From Macrothele yani (Eukaryota; Arthropoda; Arachnida; Araneae; Macrothelidae): a stretch of DNA of 64,000 bases. A program made the translations under genes and the position numbers. The stretch lies in contig CM076990.1 of NCBI GenBank assembly GCA_039090855.1, positions 198,901,232-198,965,231 of the forward strand, written 5' to 3'. Under the pieces are notes generated by a model, which searched no databases, was not told the DNA's origin, and saw only the letters and a list, made by a program, of their open reading frames with translations. Positions 44,464-55,304 of the stretch are shown here, one piece after another. How positions within the stretch are numbered: the first letter of the stretch is position 1; each line of letters begins with the position of its first letter.

Positions 44464-44789
44464 AACAGTTGAAACATGAGAGTAGCGAAAAATCATAGGT
44501 AGGATAAATATGATTGGATGACGCATGAAGAGTATAATTTTTCTTTTAAAGTACGGTAGGATGGAGTAGAGCTGTAATCTACGGTTCAACAAAGTGTATC
44601 GCATTCGCAGTTACTTTATCACAATTAATTGATGCCAGGGAAATACATGAAAATTGTTTCTACGAAAACAAGCGCAGACAATTGACTTCCCTTTGTTTAA
44701 AAGTTTCTAACAATACCGGGAATCAAGTATAATTTAAATACTCTTTTAACAGAAAGTGACTAAAGAATTTAAACAGAAATCATCGTTCT

Positions 44790-44925
44790 TTCCACGTTTA
44801 TAAGTGAGTCACGGAAAAATTCTCATCGGCCGCCACCGGGAATCGAACGCGGGGTTTTCCAGTTACGCGCCGGACATGCTACCACTGCACCACAACGACC
44901 TCGAGCTCTTCAGACTCACATACGA
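44790..44925 (-). repeat. tRNA-derived repeat family B, copy 1
   Basis: On the minus strand a tRNA-like module (about 44829-44900) has A box TGGTGCAGTGGTAGCATG and B box GTTCGATTCCC, preceded by GTGAGTCTGAAGAGCTCGAG and followed by GGCGGCCGATGAGAATTTTT. The same parts occur in the palindrome at 45036-45383. Confidence 0.75.
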
Positions 44926-45035
44926 CTAACTGCCAAGCCACTTGGCAGGTTTGCTTCTTGGAGCCCCGCACAATGCTGGGTATTCACCAAAGATGGAAAG
45001 CAGCAACCGAACAAATAACTAGGAGGCGAATGAAT

Positions 45036-45383
45036 AATTAATGCAGACAATTGACGTGGATTAGGAACATCAAAAGAAGTAATCACTCTTTCCACGTTTA
45101 TCAGTGAGTCACGGAAAAATTCTCATCGGCCGCCACCGGTAATCGAACTCTGTGTCTTCCAGTTACGCTCCGGACATGGTACCACTGCACCACATGTGAG
45201 TCTGGAGGAATTCGAGGCGGCTGTGGTGCAGTGGTAACATGTCCAGCGCATAACTGGAAGACCCTTGGTTCGATTCCCGGTGGCGGCCGATGAGAATTTT
45301 TCCGTGACTCACTTATACACGTGGAAAAAGCTATGACTTCTGTTTGATGTTCCTAATCCACGTCAATTGTCTGTATTAATTAA
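45036..45383. repeat. Palindrome of two family B tRNA-derived repeats
   Basis: Arms of about 160 bp, 45036-45196 and 45222-45383, are reverse complements (roughly 90 percent by eye), separated by 27 nt. Each arm holds a tRNA-like module with B box (GGTTCGATTCCC in the right arm), the GGCGGCCGATGAGAA body and an AATTGACGTGGATTAGGAAC flank. A head-to-head pair able to form a long hairpin. Confidence 0.85.
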
Positions 45384-45473
45384 CGAATTTATATCATCCA
45401 AAATTTGCAATTGCTTTCACGTTAAAAAGCTTGTCGTCTAAAGAATCAACAAAGCTATTCCCAATGTTGAAAA

Positions 45474-45693
45474 GCCGCCCCGGTGGCGCAGTGGTCTAAG
45501 GCGCTGCCCTCTGATCATTCGTCCGTAAGGGGTCCGGGTTCGAATCCCGGTCAGGCATGGATGTTGTGTTTGTCTTACGGCACTGCCTCTCTCCCTTCCC
45601 TGGAACCAGTGACCCTAAATTAGGGACGGGCGACTGCTTATAGCCCATTGAGTTGCTCACGGTGGTCGTTAAACCTCCAATCAAAAAAAAAAA
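45474..45693 (+). mobile_element. SINE family A, full-length plus-strand copy
   Basis: Best readable copy: head GCCGCCCCGGTGGCGCAG, A box TGGCGCAGTGG, B box GGGTTCGAATCCCGG, body to TTAAACCTCCAATC, then a 13-A tail. Target duplication AATGTTGAAAA at 45463-45473 and 45694-45704. The head resembles a leucine- or serine-type tRNA (GGCGCAGTGGTCTAAGGCGC). Confidence 0.95.
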
Positions 45694-46054
45694 AATGTTG
45701 AAAAAAAAATGCAAAATATGTTATCATCGTAATAAAAAAAGAATCTTAAAAACTGAAATGTGATGTGAAAAACAAATTTCTTTTTGAGTCAGAATAATTG
45801 GGTTTGAAGAGAGATTTTACGTTGAACTTTCGCGTTGCTCCATTCGCTTTCAAAATATGATTAAATGATTACACCGCGAAGCTTAAAATACCAACGTATG
45901 TTTCTAAATTTTCAGTTAATTTTTTTTTTACAGTATTAATGCTTACAACTTATTATTATTACTATTATTTTTGTCGACCTTCTCGGTCAGGAGCAGTGAT
46001 CAAAAGGCCAAAATATTAATCTCAAGCCTTGAAGATCAGGAATTTTTAGCAATG

Positions 46055-46411
46055 TGGCAAGTGTTACATAGATTTAACACGGGGATTTTAGGTTTCAGTA
46101 TTAATTCATTTCCAAATAAGGAATATTCAGTAACAAGTCTTACTTTGGGCTTTTGTTTTGTCAGTCCGCAATGGGAAATTTCAACTACACTTTCTAGAAG
46201 ATCTTATCGCCAACGGTTATCGGTACAGTTGTGAAACATCAGCCTTTCCACGGAAATTAGAGCTCGGTACGTTGACGAAGTGTTTAATTGTTTTATGATT
46301 TTATTTGCCTACGCAGCGATTAGTACATTGTGATTCAAAGGCGCTGACGAGAGGGATAAATGATTTTATTGCTCTTGGAGCAGAGGAAGCTCTTTCCTTC
46401 AAGCTAGCAGT

Positions 46412-46465
<54 letters not shown>

Positions 46466-46870
46466 GTCGGAAGACAGATGTCACTCCAGGAAATCAGAAG
46501 TTGGAGAGAGAAGTTTTTGAGCAAGGGATGAAGAAGGGACATGAGCGTCCGAATGGCCGGTGCGAAAGAATGAAAAGTTACGTAAAATTGGAATTGATAA
46601 GAAAGAGCGAGGAATTAAGAAATGGAATAAGTAACAAGAGAGGAAAAAGCTTTAAAAGATAAAGAACAAAACTGCAGGACAAATCAATAACGAAAATTAG
46701 ATCGTAATAAAGGACCGACTTAATACGACAATTTCCTTTAATATGAGAATTTCCTCGTACTTTCTTCATAACTCTCACAAAGAGCTGAAATCAGGTGTAA
46801 ATATCAAACCTGAACGGAACTTATAAACGGACGACAACAAAGCTTCTTATCAACTGAGGCTCAATGTGGG
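46055..46870 (+). repeat. LTR-like dispersed repeat, copy 2
   Basis: Diverged relative of 28645-29345 with the same landmarks in the same order, plus a GA microsatellite inserted at 46414-46462. Directly after it is TGGGGGCCGAAAC, faintly like a primer-binding site, but no retrotransposon coding follows. Confidence 0.4.
46414..46462. repeat. GA microsatellite
   Basis: About 24 uninterrupted GA units. Confidence 0.97.
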
Positions 46871-46984
46871 GGCCGAAACCATGACCCTGAGATGCGAGTC
46901 TCGAACCCTTAACAAAAATCTGCAGAATGAATGCATTTTGGATTGGGTGAAAGCAATCTTTGTGGAAATATTACTACCTAGAAT

Positions 46985-47210
46985 TTTTTTTTTTTTTGAA
47001 GCTATTATGTGTGTCACTGAGATTGTCGAAATGGCAGCTAATACGATCTGTATTTCCACATCCTTTAGATTTCGATTCGCAAATTCTGGTATTTCGAGAT
47101 TTTCTCAAATACTGTGTAGAAACCAAAAATTGCCAGTAGCGGAACTCGAAGCCACATCCTTCTGCTCCGGAGCCGAATGCTTTCCCAATCAAGCTACGCC
47201 TGCAAGGGTT
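46985..47210 (-). repeat. tRNA-like head joined to LINE C-terminal sequence
   Basis: On the minus strand a tRNA-like stretch (GCAGGCGTAGCTTGATTGGG with a weak B box GCTTCGAGTTC, about 47145-47206) runs into sequence translating EKISKYQNLRIEIKRMWKY, which is the same LINE C-terminal segment as in 43925-44463. An A-rich end (T-run 46986-46997 on plus) lies beyond. A SINE that took its 3' part from a LINE would look like this; chance juxtaposition is also possible. Confidence 0.45.
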
Positions 47211-48389
47211 TATTACTACTACTACTTACTGTCTTGACATGTGCGTCATAACTGTTCTTTGGATGTTTTCTGTAAGTGAAACAGCTACATCTATTAGTTG
47301 TGACTTCAAATTTCTGTCTACAACATTAGGTTGACCAGTCGTTTTATCTGTAAGGAAAGATTTGTGCCACTGTTTATGTGGCGTCCCCTTTAATGCGTTG
47401 TAACACTGTTACTATTATCATTTGTATGATTTAAGATCAAACTGCTTTTTTTCTTGTTTTTTTCTAATATGATCATTTTTTTCACTACAGACAGCGTATT
47501 TCAATAGAAAAAAGAAATTAGATACACGTGGGGTTGTAAACTGGTGGGAAATACTAACATATGCTAACGGTTTTAAAATTTGTGATGAGCGTCTTTCCTC
47601 CCGTCATCCAACAAAAATACCGGTTTCTCTACTAGTTTCGACCAACAATTTAATCACAGAGCCGGGCATAAATATACGTTTAAGCGATAGCTACTCCTGG
47701 CGTTCCTGCATGGAATCATTTGTACCTTGAATTCATGAATTTGATAATCGTAGCAGAGGTCAAATTCGAATCTATGTACTGGCAGGAAGTAGTTGCAGGT
47801 GAAATCTGCATGGGTTTACTTCCTTCTTAACAGTCGGCATCCTCCTCCCCTCTCGTTCTCTTCGGCTTTGCTTTCCCCATGAGAACCCCCCCCCTCCACG
47901 TGTCGATCTCCCTGTCACAAGCTGAGTTAAACACCTGTTTACTTGGGTTCTGACGAAGAGAAAGTATGAGGGTCAGGGGTTCAGAGGTCACATCAGCACA
48001 ACAACAACGCTTGCCAAGCAGTAAGCTCTTGCATAATCGCCTGCATCGAAAAGTTCTTCCACTCCGCCATTCCAGCTTATTTAACTAAAAGACGTCTTAG
48101 CCAGAATTTCAGCAAGCTGGAAGAAAGGTTTTTAGAAATTGTGAATTACTTCTCTGAAAGCCTCATGTACACCTACTGGAAAAAAAAATACACTTGTTAG
48201 TTTCATTTTTTCTTATTAACTTTTGAAACAAAATTATTCATATCTCGCGATACATGCTGACATTGGAACCCATATACGCAAATAAAAGTAACATATGTAT
48301 GGTCTGAAATTCAATAACCGTAAATTTTCGGTTTCCAAAGTACAATGACTGTTATACGTTAGTATCGGTAACCCTGATTTTTTTTAATG
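47211..48389. other. Unassigned DNA
   Basis: No repeat or gene recognised; an eight-C run lies near 47887-47894. Confidence 0.45.
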
Positions 48390-49200
48390 AAAATTTCCTT
48401 TTTCCATTTTTATAGTTTCTTTTATCGTTTGATCTTTCTTTTCTTAATCCGTTCAATCTTCGTATTTTCATGTCGTGTCGCTGTATTGCTTTGCTTTTTT
48501 TCTCTTTCTATTTCGCGGTCCATTCTTACACTAAAAGATTTTTTCTTCACTTTTATCTCTCACATGCCTTACCTCCTATTTACTCTTTTTCACTCACTCT
48601 TTCTCTTCTCTTTTTCGCTCAATTTTAACTTCGCTGTTTTTCACTTACTCTTTCTCTACTTTCTGTTTCATCCACTCTTTTCTTTCCTTTCTATCTGTGC
48701 CTCGGTAACTTTCTCTCTAGTCTCTCTCCACTTCCCCCACCCCCGCTCGCACTGAATTCCTTCTTCAAACGCCATGTGTCTCTCTTTTGCACACTTACAA
48801 TTTTCCCCTCTTTTCCTCGATTAATCTTTGCTCTCCTCATTCTCTTTCTCTCTCTATTATTCCCGCAGCATCACTCTATAGTTTATTCTCTCTTTATACC
48901 TCTCTATTATTCCCGCAGCCTCACTCTATAGTTTATTCTCTCTCTTTAACTCTCTCTATTATTCCCGTAGTCTCACTCTATAGTTTATTCTCTCTCTCTC
49001 TCTCTCTCTCTTACTACCTCTGAGTCTCTATTTCACTGACAATCCTTTCGCATAATGTCTCGTCTTGTTTACTGATCTGTCTCTTTTACTTTTCCTTTTA
49101 TTGTTTCCGATTCTGCCTCTTATATTTTCTTCACTCTTTCTTTATCCAATTCTTTTTCACTCACTAAGCTTTTTTTCCTTTTCTTTCTTTCTTTTTATTA
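48390..49200 (+). repeat. Pyrimidine-rich tract with short tandem units
   Basis: About 800 bp with the plus strand strongly enriched in C and T. At 48848-49005 three units of about 52-56 bp share CTCTATTATTCCCG and CTCACTCTATAGTTTATTCTC, followed by a TC run (about 48990-49010). The long Ser/Phe-rich open frames here are composition artefacts. Could form triplex-like structure (inference). Confidence 0.8.
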
Positions 49201-49657
49201 TTTATTATACTTGTTAATACCCTTGTTTCCGAAGCATGAGAAACTTGTTAATAACAGTTAAAAAGTTTCCAATGAAGTGCACCACTAACCCTGGTACTCT
49301 TTGTTGATAATTTATACTACGCACCTTTCGCATGTCAAGATCTTTTGGGTGTGAAATAAAACGATTAATTCCAGAGTACACATTCATTTATACGTACAAA
49401 ACATCGCATTTATTCGCGCCACTCACGACCACACATAGCCACAGTACGGTACATACTGAGTGGAATTAAATCATAACAATAAACAATAAGGTTCACTAAT
49501 TCCTGACATTGAGCGGTACTTAGGTAAGTAGATTAATGAATGTTGTTGTCGTAAAACGAATTGAAGAAGATATGCGAGTCATAAAAGTCAATATTTACTA
49601 AATAAACTATGTCGTCTGCAATAGTAAGTATTTCAGCTGTTTAATTTTTTAGAAACA
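49201..49657. other. Unassigned DNA
   Basis: Nothing recognised. Confidence 0.45.
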
Positions 49658-50311
49658 TATTTATTATTATTATTATTATTTTCTTTATTCGAAATATGCG
49701 AATCACAGCCTATGACAAACAAAAAACAACAAATTATCATTGACTGGTATTGTTGAACTGATACGAGTTTCCACCGGAGACCTAGGTATCAGTCAAGAAT
49801 CGGCGTAAAATATATGATGTCCCAAGTAAAGCTGTCTTCTGCAGTTCTGTAGATGGCATATCAGAAAGCTGCAATTTTTCAAAGTGATTCATGAAATGTT
49901 TGGACATTGTTTCAAGTGCCCCGATGACAAAGGGGACTACCGTTGTGTGTTTAGTCCATAACCGGGTTAACTTCTATTGCCAGGTCTCTATATTTAGTCA
50001 ATTTTTCCAGTTCTTTATCATTGACTCTGGCGTCTCCAGAGATCGCTATATCAATTATTCAGACTTTCTGATTTTCTATGACTGTTATGTCTGGTGTATT
50101 ATGTTCTATGTGTCGATCGGTTTGAATTTTGAAATCCCACAAGATCTTGATTTGATTATTTTCTATGACTTTGTCAGCCTGATGTTCCCATGAGTTTTTC
50201 GATGCTCGCAGATTGTGCTTTCTGCATAATGACCAGTGAATCAATTTTGCAACCCTCTCATGTCTAGCTATGTAATGTTTAATTATTTTTATTATTATTA
50301 TTATTATTATT
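49658..50311 (-). pseudogene. LINE C-terminal fragment between ATT microsatellites
   Basis: Minus strand from about 50270: ARHERVAKLIHWSLCRKH, NSWEHQADKVIENNQIKILW, DFKIQTDRHIEHNTPDIT, then a stop where relatives have a codon, IIDIAISGDARVNDKELEKL, TKYRDLAIEVN, and after a frameshift VPFVIGALGTMSKHF and LQKTALLGTSYILRRF. This is the end of the same kind of LINE polyprotein as at 43925-44463 but a different subfamily. The 3' end is an ATT/TAA microsatellite (49658-49680), the tail, and another ATT run (50285-50311) lies at the 5' break. Dead and truncated. Confidence 0.85.
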
Positions 50312-51030
50312 CAGATTTAGTCGCACGTAAGAAACGACCCTGACAACGATAAAATATGATGTAGCTACGAATGTCCATCTGCGCATGCTCAAGCTGAAAT
50401 CTATCCTCGAAATGGAAAGAAAAGCTGAATCGCAAGAATCCAAGATATCCTAGACCAAAATTTACCAAATCGGGGGCTTGTTAACTTTGGTATGGAATAT
50501 CTACAGGTTACACCCCATCGTGTTATACATCATTTTAAAACTTTTGAAAAAAGCAGATAATTTTACATGTATTAGAGAAGAAGACAAATTTTGCTACGAC
50601 GCATACTTTACTATACTGTCGGGAATGATGCATAGCATCAAAATGCATTTTTGTAATGGCTTTTATCACATTTAACATATATTATTGAGTAACAATGAAA
50701 TTAACTTGTGTTGCGTCACTTCATGGAATTGCATTCAAAAATTAGATTTCAACAATGGTTTTGACTACTTCTGTTACTCATTCGTTAAATCGAATTTATT
50801 TTTATTTGGGATTTATTTTACTACTGTCGAGAAAGATGCATTGCATTAAAAATAGGCAGCGAGAGATTTTGTAACAGCCGGACGGACGAACGGGATCGAC
50901 GGACAACTCTCAGCACCAACGCAAGGCATTATGATATGAAGAGTAATCAGCTATGGTGTCAATGTGACTTTTGAGCCTCAAATCAACTGGTATCCGATTC
51001 CCTGTTCTTCAGTCTCTTCTTCAGCATATA
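50312..51030. other. Unassigned DNA
   Basis: Nothing recognised; a local GGACGGACG run near 50880 is too short to classify. Confidence 0.45.
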
Positions 51031-52440
51031 CACTCAAGGACAATGAAATTTGCTCACCAGGAAAAAAACATGCTACAACCGCGAAACTGTGCAAATAGCT
51101 AGAGTGCGTGCTGGTATGCAAATGGCTAACGTTTGGTGTGATTGCACATGACCGCAATCCTGTGGTGGCGCTGCAAGCACGAACCGGCAGCCTTATAAAC
51201 TGGCGTGTAGTCGGTGCCCGATGAAAGCAAAAAGCACCAGCCGACGGAAGCAAGAGTACAGAGAAGGAAGAATGCCGGGTAGACGCCAGAGACGTTGATT
51301 TACGCGATATACGGACTTTGAGAGAGGCCTGATCATCGGGCTGAAAACCTTAGGGTGGTCGGCGCGTCGTATAGCCCGCCACGTGGATCGTTCTAACCAG
51401 ACTGTAAGACTAGGTTGGAAGCAGGGGACACGTGACGGCACTGCCACACGGCGGAGCGGCTCCGGACAGACCAGGAGGACAACTGGTAGAGAGGATCGAC
51501 GGATCGTGCGCCAGGCACGAACGGATCTCTCTGGGATCCGGTCCACTATACAGGCAGATGTAGTGGCTCCTGTATGTCCACGAACCATTTTCCAACGCCT
51601 CGCGGAAGTGAATCAGCTATCGCATCGCTCTTTACTTGTGCTGCCATTAACACCGGAACACCGCCGGCTCCGTTTGCAGTGGTACCAGGCCAGAGCGACG
51701 TGGAACGCAACTTACTAGCGACGTGTGGTATTTAGCGATGAGTACCGCTTTGTTTTGGCGACAGATGATCATGGTGTCCGGGTGTGGAGTTCCCCGGGTC
51801 AACGGCACAACCCCAACCTCGCCATCGAGTGCCACACCTCCCTCACTGCAGGCATTATGGTCTGGGGAGCGATTGCCTACGATAGCCGATCAGCTCTAGT
51901 AGTGGTACGTGGATTATTGACGCGCCAGAGGTAAGTGGAGGAGATCCTACTGCCCTATGTGCTCCCATTCCTGGCTGGAATTCCAAGTGCGCTATACCAG
52001 CAGCATAATGCCCACCCGCACACGGCTCGGGTTGCCCGGGACTGCCTACATCATGTCCAGACACTTTCATGGCCTGCCCGCTCCCCGGACATGTCCCCTA
52101 TCGAGCACGTGTGGGACCAGTTGAAACGCCAGCTGCCGCCGTGTCTCACTATTCGGGATTTGGTGCACACCGTCCAACACGCGTGGGCCAGCCTGCCGGA
52201 GGACAACATCAGGCGTCTGTTCACCTACATGCCGGATCGTATTGCAGCATGTATCGCCGCATGAGGCGGTGCTACGCGCTACTGAAGATGACTGGACTCC
52301 GTGCCCCAGATTCTTCTGTAGTTGTCCTGCAGCTCTATTTTTGCCATCATGTGTATTATTCATCTGTATCATACGTCCATAAAATTTCAGTTGAGTCCGA
52401 TGCTTCCTTCTTGGTGCGCAAATTTCATTGTCCGTGAGTG
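51031..52440 (+). mobile_element. Tc1-F: Tc1 transposon, near-complete
   Basis: 1410 bp flanked by TA (51029-51030 and 52441-52442). Inverted ends of about 30 bp: CACTCAAGGACAATGAAATT and CACTCACGGACAATGAAATT. Transposase on the plus strand. Confidence 0.96.
51272..52264 (+). pseudogene. Tc1-type transposase pseudogene (Tc1-F), stops only
   Basis: One continuous frame from ATG 51272 (MPGRRQRR) to TGA 52262-52264, with three in-frame stops: TGA 51296-51298, TAG 51717-51719 and TAA near 51931. No frameshift. Readable parts: YTDFERGLIIGLKTLGWSA and RRIARHVDRSNQTVRL (first helix-turn-helix), GREDRRIVRQARTDLS, RVVFSDEYRFVL (first Asp), IMVWGAIAYDSRSAL, ALYQQHNAHPHTARVA, SPDMSPIEHVWDQL (Glu) and YMPDRIAACIAA. 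The second catalytic Asp, in QQDN in relatives, is His here. Each lesion is a single substitution, consistent with slow decay rather than rearrangement. Confidence 0.95.
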
Positions 52441-52442
52441 TA

Positions 52443-52853
52443 TATAATTATATTATTCCGCATGGTAGATGGTAATCCCACCTTTTATCAGTACTGAACA
52501 AATTTTTGGCCAGGGTTTAGGTTCTTTTTGACAACCTAAAGGATCATGGGATTTGCTTCTGACAATGTTCTTTTTTTTTTTCTTCTCCATCTAACTGACG
52601 ACTTTGCGCGTGTTCCCAGTCGTTGAACGGCACATTACTTTCCCGAACTGCGAATATAATTTGGAAACGCTGACAGTGAGTGAGAGCAAAATAAAATGAC
52701 AACTTTGAATAGGAAGCAATAAAATTAGCGTGGAGTGTGGAGCGAGAAAGAGAGAAAGAGAGAGAGATTGTAAGTAAATTGGGAGATCTGATATAGCGAG
52801 AGATTTCATGTAGAATGGGCAGTTAATACAGCGAGAGATCGAAGCCTGTTATA
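52443..52853. other. Unassigned DNA
   Basis: A GA-rich tract near 52741-52765. No gene. Confidence 0.45.
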
Positions 52854-52996
52854 CACCAAGTTATCACTGATTTAGTGTGACTACCCCTATCAAAAGTGGA
52901 TTCGGTTCGTTCACCAAATGGTTTCCGAGAGGGAGCGATTAGTCAACTGATGTAGCATATATAAGGTGTGAGTGGAGCAGTTCGTAGTAAAATTCA

Positions 52997-55270
52997 GAGC
53001 GTGATCATAAACGGAAGAATTTACCCGGTTTATAGAAAGGACAGATTGTGGGAGCTCGAAGAGCGGGTGCATCGACTTCCCAAACGACTGAACTGGCGGG
53101 TTGTTCACGAGCCGCAGTAGTTAAAGTGTATCAGGACTTGCGAGAAAATGACCAAACAACGACCCGAAGGCAAAACTGCACAGGATAGCGAAAGGTTGAT
53201 GTGAGAGGTGGACTGCGGGTCCGACGACTCGTATAAGCCAACAGACGCAGCACTATTCAACAGTTCACTACCTAATACAACAGACGCAGCACTATTCAAC
53301 AGTTCACTACCTAATACAACAGACGCAGCACTATTCAACAGTTCACTACCTAATACAACAGACACAGCACTATTCAACAGTTCACTACCTAATACAACAG
53401 ACACAGCACTAGTCAACAGTTCACTACCTAAAACAACAGACGCAGCACTATTCAACAGTTCACTACCTAATACAACAGACGCAGCACTAGTCAACAGTTC
53501 ACTACCTAATACAACAGACGCAGCACTATTCAACAGTTCACTACCTAATACAACAGACGCAGCACTATTCAACAGTTCACTACCTAATACAACAGACGCA
53601 GCACTATTCAACAGTTCACTACCTAATACAACAGACGCAGCACTATTCAACAGTTCACTACCTAATACAACAGACGCAGCACTATTCAACAGTTCACTAC
53701 CTAAAACAACAGACGCAGCACTATTCAACAGTTCACTACCTAATACAACAGACGCAGCACTATTCAACAGTTCACTACCTAATACAACAGACGCAGCACT
53801 ATTCAACAGTTCACTACCTAATACAACAGACGCAGCACTATTCAACAGTTCACTACCTAATACAACAGACGCAGCACTAGTCAACAGTTCACTACCTAAT
53901 ACAACAGACGCAGCACTATTCAACAGTTCACTACCTAATACAACAGACGCAGCACTATTCAACAGTTCACTACCTAATACAACAGACGCAGCACTATTCA
54001 ACAGTTCACTACCTAATACAACAGACGCAGCACTATTCAACAGTTCACTACCTAATACAACAGACGCAGCACTATTCAACAGTTCACTACCTAATACAAC
54101 AGACGCAGCACTATTCAACAGTTCACTACCTAAAACAACAGACGCAGCACTAGTCAACAGTTCACTACCTAATACAACAGACGCAGCACTATTCAACAGT
54201 TCGCTACCTAATACAACAGACGCAGCACTAGTCAACAGTTCACTACCTAATACAACAGACGCAGCACTATTCAACAGTTCACTACCTAATACAACAGACG
54301 CAGCACTATTCAACAGTTCACTACCTAATACAACAGACGCAGCAGCACTATTCAACAGTTCACTACCTAAAACAACAGACACAGCACTATTCAACAGTTC
54401 ACTACCTAAAACAACAGACGCAGCACTATTCAATAGTTCACTACCTAATACAACAGACGCAGCACTATTCAACAGTTCACTACCTAATACAACAGACGCA
54501 GCACTATTCAACAGTTCACTACCTAATACAACAGACGCAGCACTATTCAACAGTTCACTACCTAATACAACAGACGCAGCACTATTCAACAGTTCACTAC
54601 CTAATACAACAGAAGCCAACGCGTAACGGTATCTGTCATGACCATGCGCCGCACGCTCGCACGTGTGGTCTATAACAGCTGACTCATGATCATGCAAGTT
54701 GGACGTCGGAAGACTGGAAAAAAAGTGTACCTGTCTGACGAGTCGTGCTTTTTACTCCACCCCATAGATGGTTGTCTACGTATTTGGTGCAAACAAACAC
54801 GAGGCACTCGATCCATCTTAAATGGTATACACAGTGCAAGCCGCTGAAGGTGGTTGTATAGTGTGAAGTATGTTTACCTGGCAGGAACCTGGTGTTCACT
54901 ATCGTGAATTTCTTGCTGACTCTGTACACCCAGCAATGTTGTACTTTTTTCCGAATGGCGACTCATGCACCGAGCCACAGGTCCAGTGTTGTGCAGGAAT
55001 GAATGGTTTGAAGTACACAGTTCACGCTTCCGGCATATCCATTGGTCTCCGAACTGTCCTGATATCAATCCCATAGAGCACTTGTGGGATACTATGGAAC
55101 GGTATATCAGCTGTCTAGATACACCAATCAGCTCTATACCTATGATGAAGGCCGCATTACCCACAACTTTGTTGGCCATACCTGTCAACTGCTTCCGGCA
55201 TCTTTTTGAATCGATGCCATGTCGGATAACTTCTGTACTGAAGGTGAAAGAAGTACCTGCGAAATATTAG
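52997..55270 (+). pseudogene. Tc1-type transposase pseudogene split by 39-bp array (Tc1-G)
   Basis: The N-part (about 52997-53239) reads KRKNLPGL, a TAG (53033-53035), KGQIVGARRAGASTSQTTEL, AGCSRAAVVKVYQDL, another TAG, then VDVRGGLRVRRLV and TAA (53234-53236) into the array. After the array (from 54608) it resumes NRSQRVTVSVMTMRRTLARV, then, shifted, KKVYLSDESCFLLHPIDG (first Asp), RSSVVQEWFEVHSSRFRH, CPDINPIEHLWDTMERYI (Glu) and SMPCRITSVLKVKEVPAKY at 55270. The bases encoding QQDN, with the second Asp, are deleted near 54967. Closest relative in the window is Tc1-D (shared CSRAAVVKV). Confidence 0.88.
53240..54613 (+). repeat. 39-bp minisatellite, 35 copies, from transposase HTH codons
   Basis: Thirty-five head-to-tail 39-bp units plus 6 bases, with one GCA triplet insertion near 54340. 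Variants: CTATTC or CTAGTC, CTAATAC or CTAAAAC, GACGCA or GACACA. In the transposase frame each unit reads NRRSTIQQFTT-stop-Y, the equivalent of NRRATVQQIAHHLN in Tc1-D, so the unit is part of the DNA-binding domain. Because 39 is a multiple of three, long frames also open in another plus frame (472 codons) and on the minus strand (530 codons). These are by-products, not genes. Confidence 0.97.
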
Positions 55271-55304
55271 ATAGGTGGTAATAATTCAGTGATCACTCAG
55301 TGTA

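Larger units (their letters stand above)
52854..55302 (+). mobile_element. Tc1-G: Tc1 transposon swollen by a minisatellite
   Basis: TA at 52852-52853 and 55303-55304. The ends are degenerate but alignable: CACCAAGTTATCACTGATTT at left and CACTGAGTGATCACTGAATT from the right, reverse-complemented. Length is 2449 bp, of which 1374 bp is a 39-bp array. With a single unit the element would be about 1.1 kb, the ordinary size for Tc1. The transposase halves lie on either side of the array on the plus strand. Confidence 0.85.

Noticed and set aside
48387..49023. Ser/Phe/Leu-rich open frames that resemble membrane proteins
   Set aside because: They follow from a pyrimidine-rich tract; hydrophobicity comes from T-rich codons.
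53208..54626. Long repetitive proteins (472 codons plus, 530 codons minus)
   Set aside because: Both are by-products of a 39-bp period with no stop in those frames. The array is explained as transposase-derived and neither frame has a signal peptide, domain or flanking gene structure.
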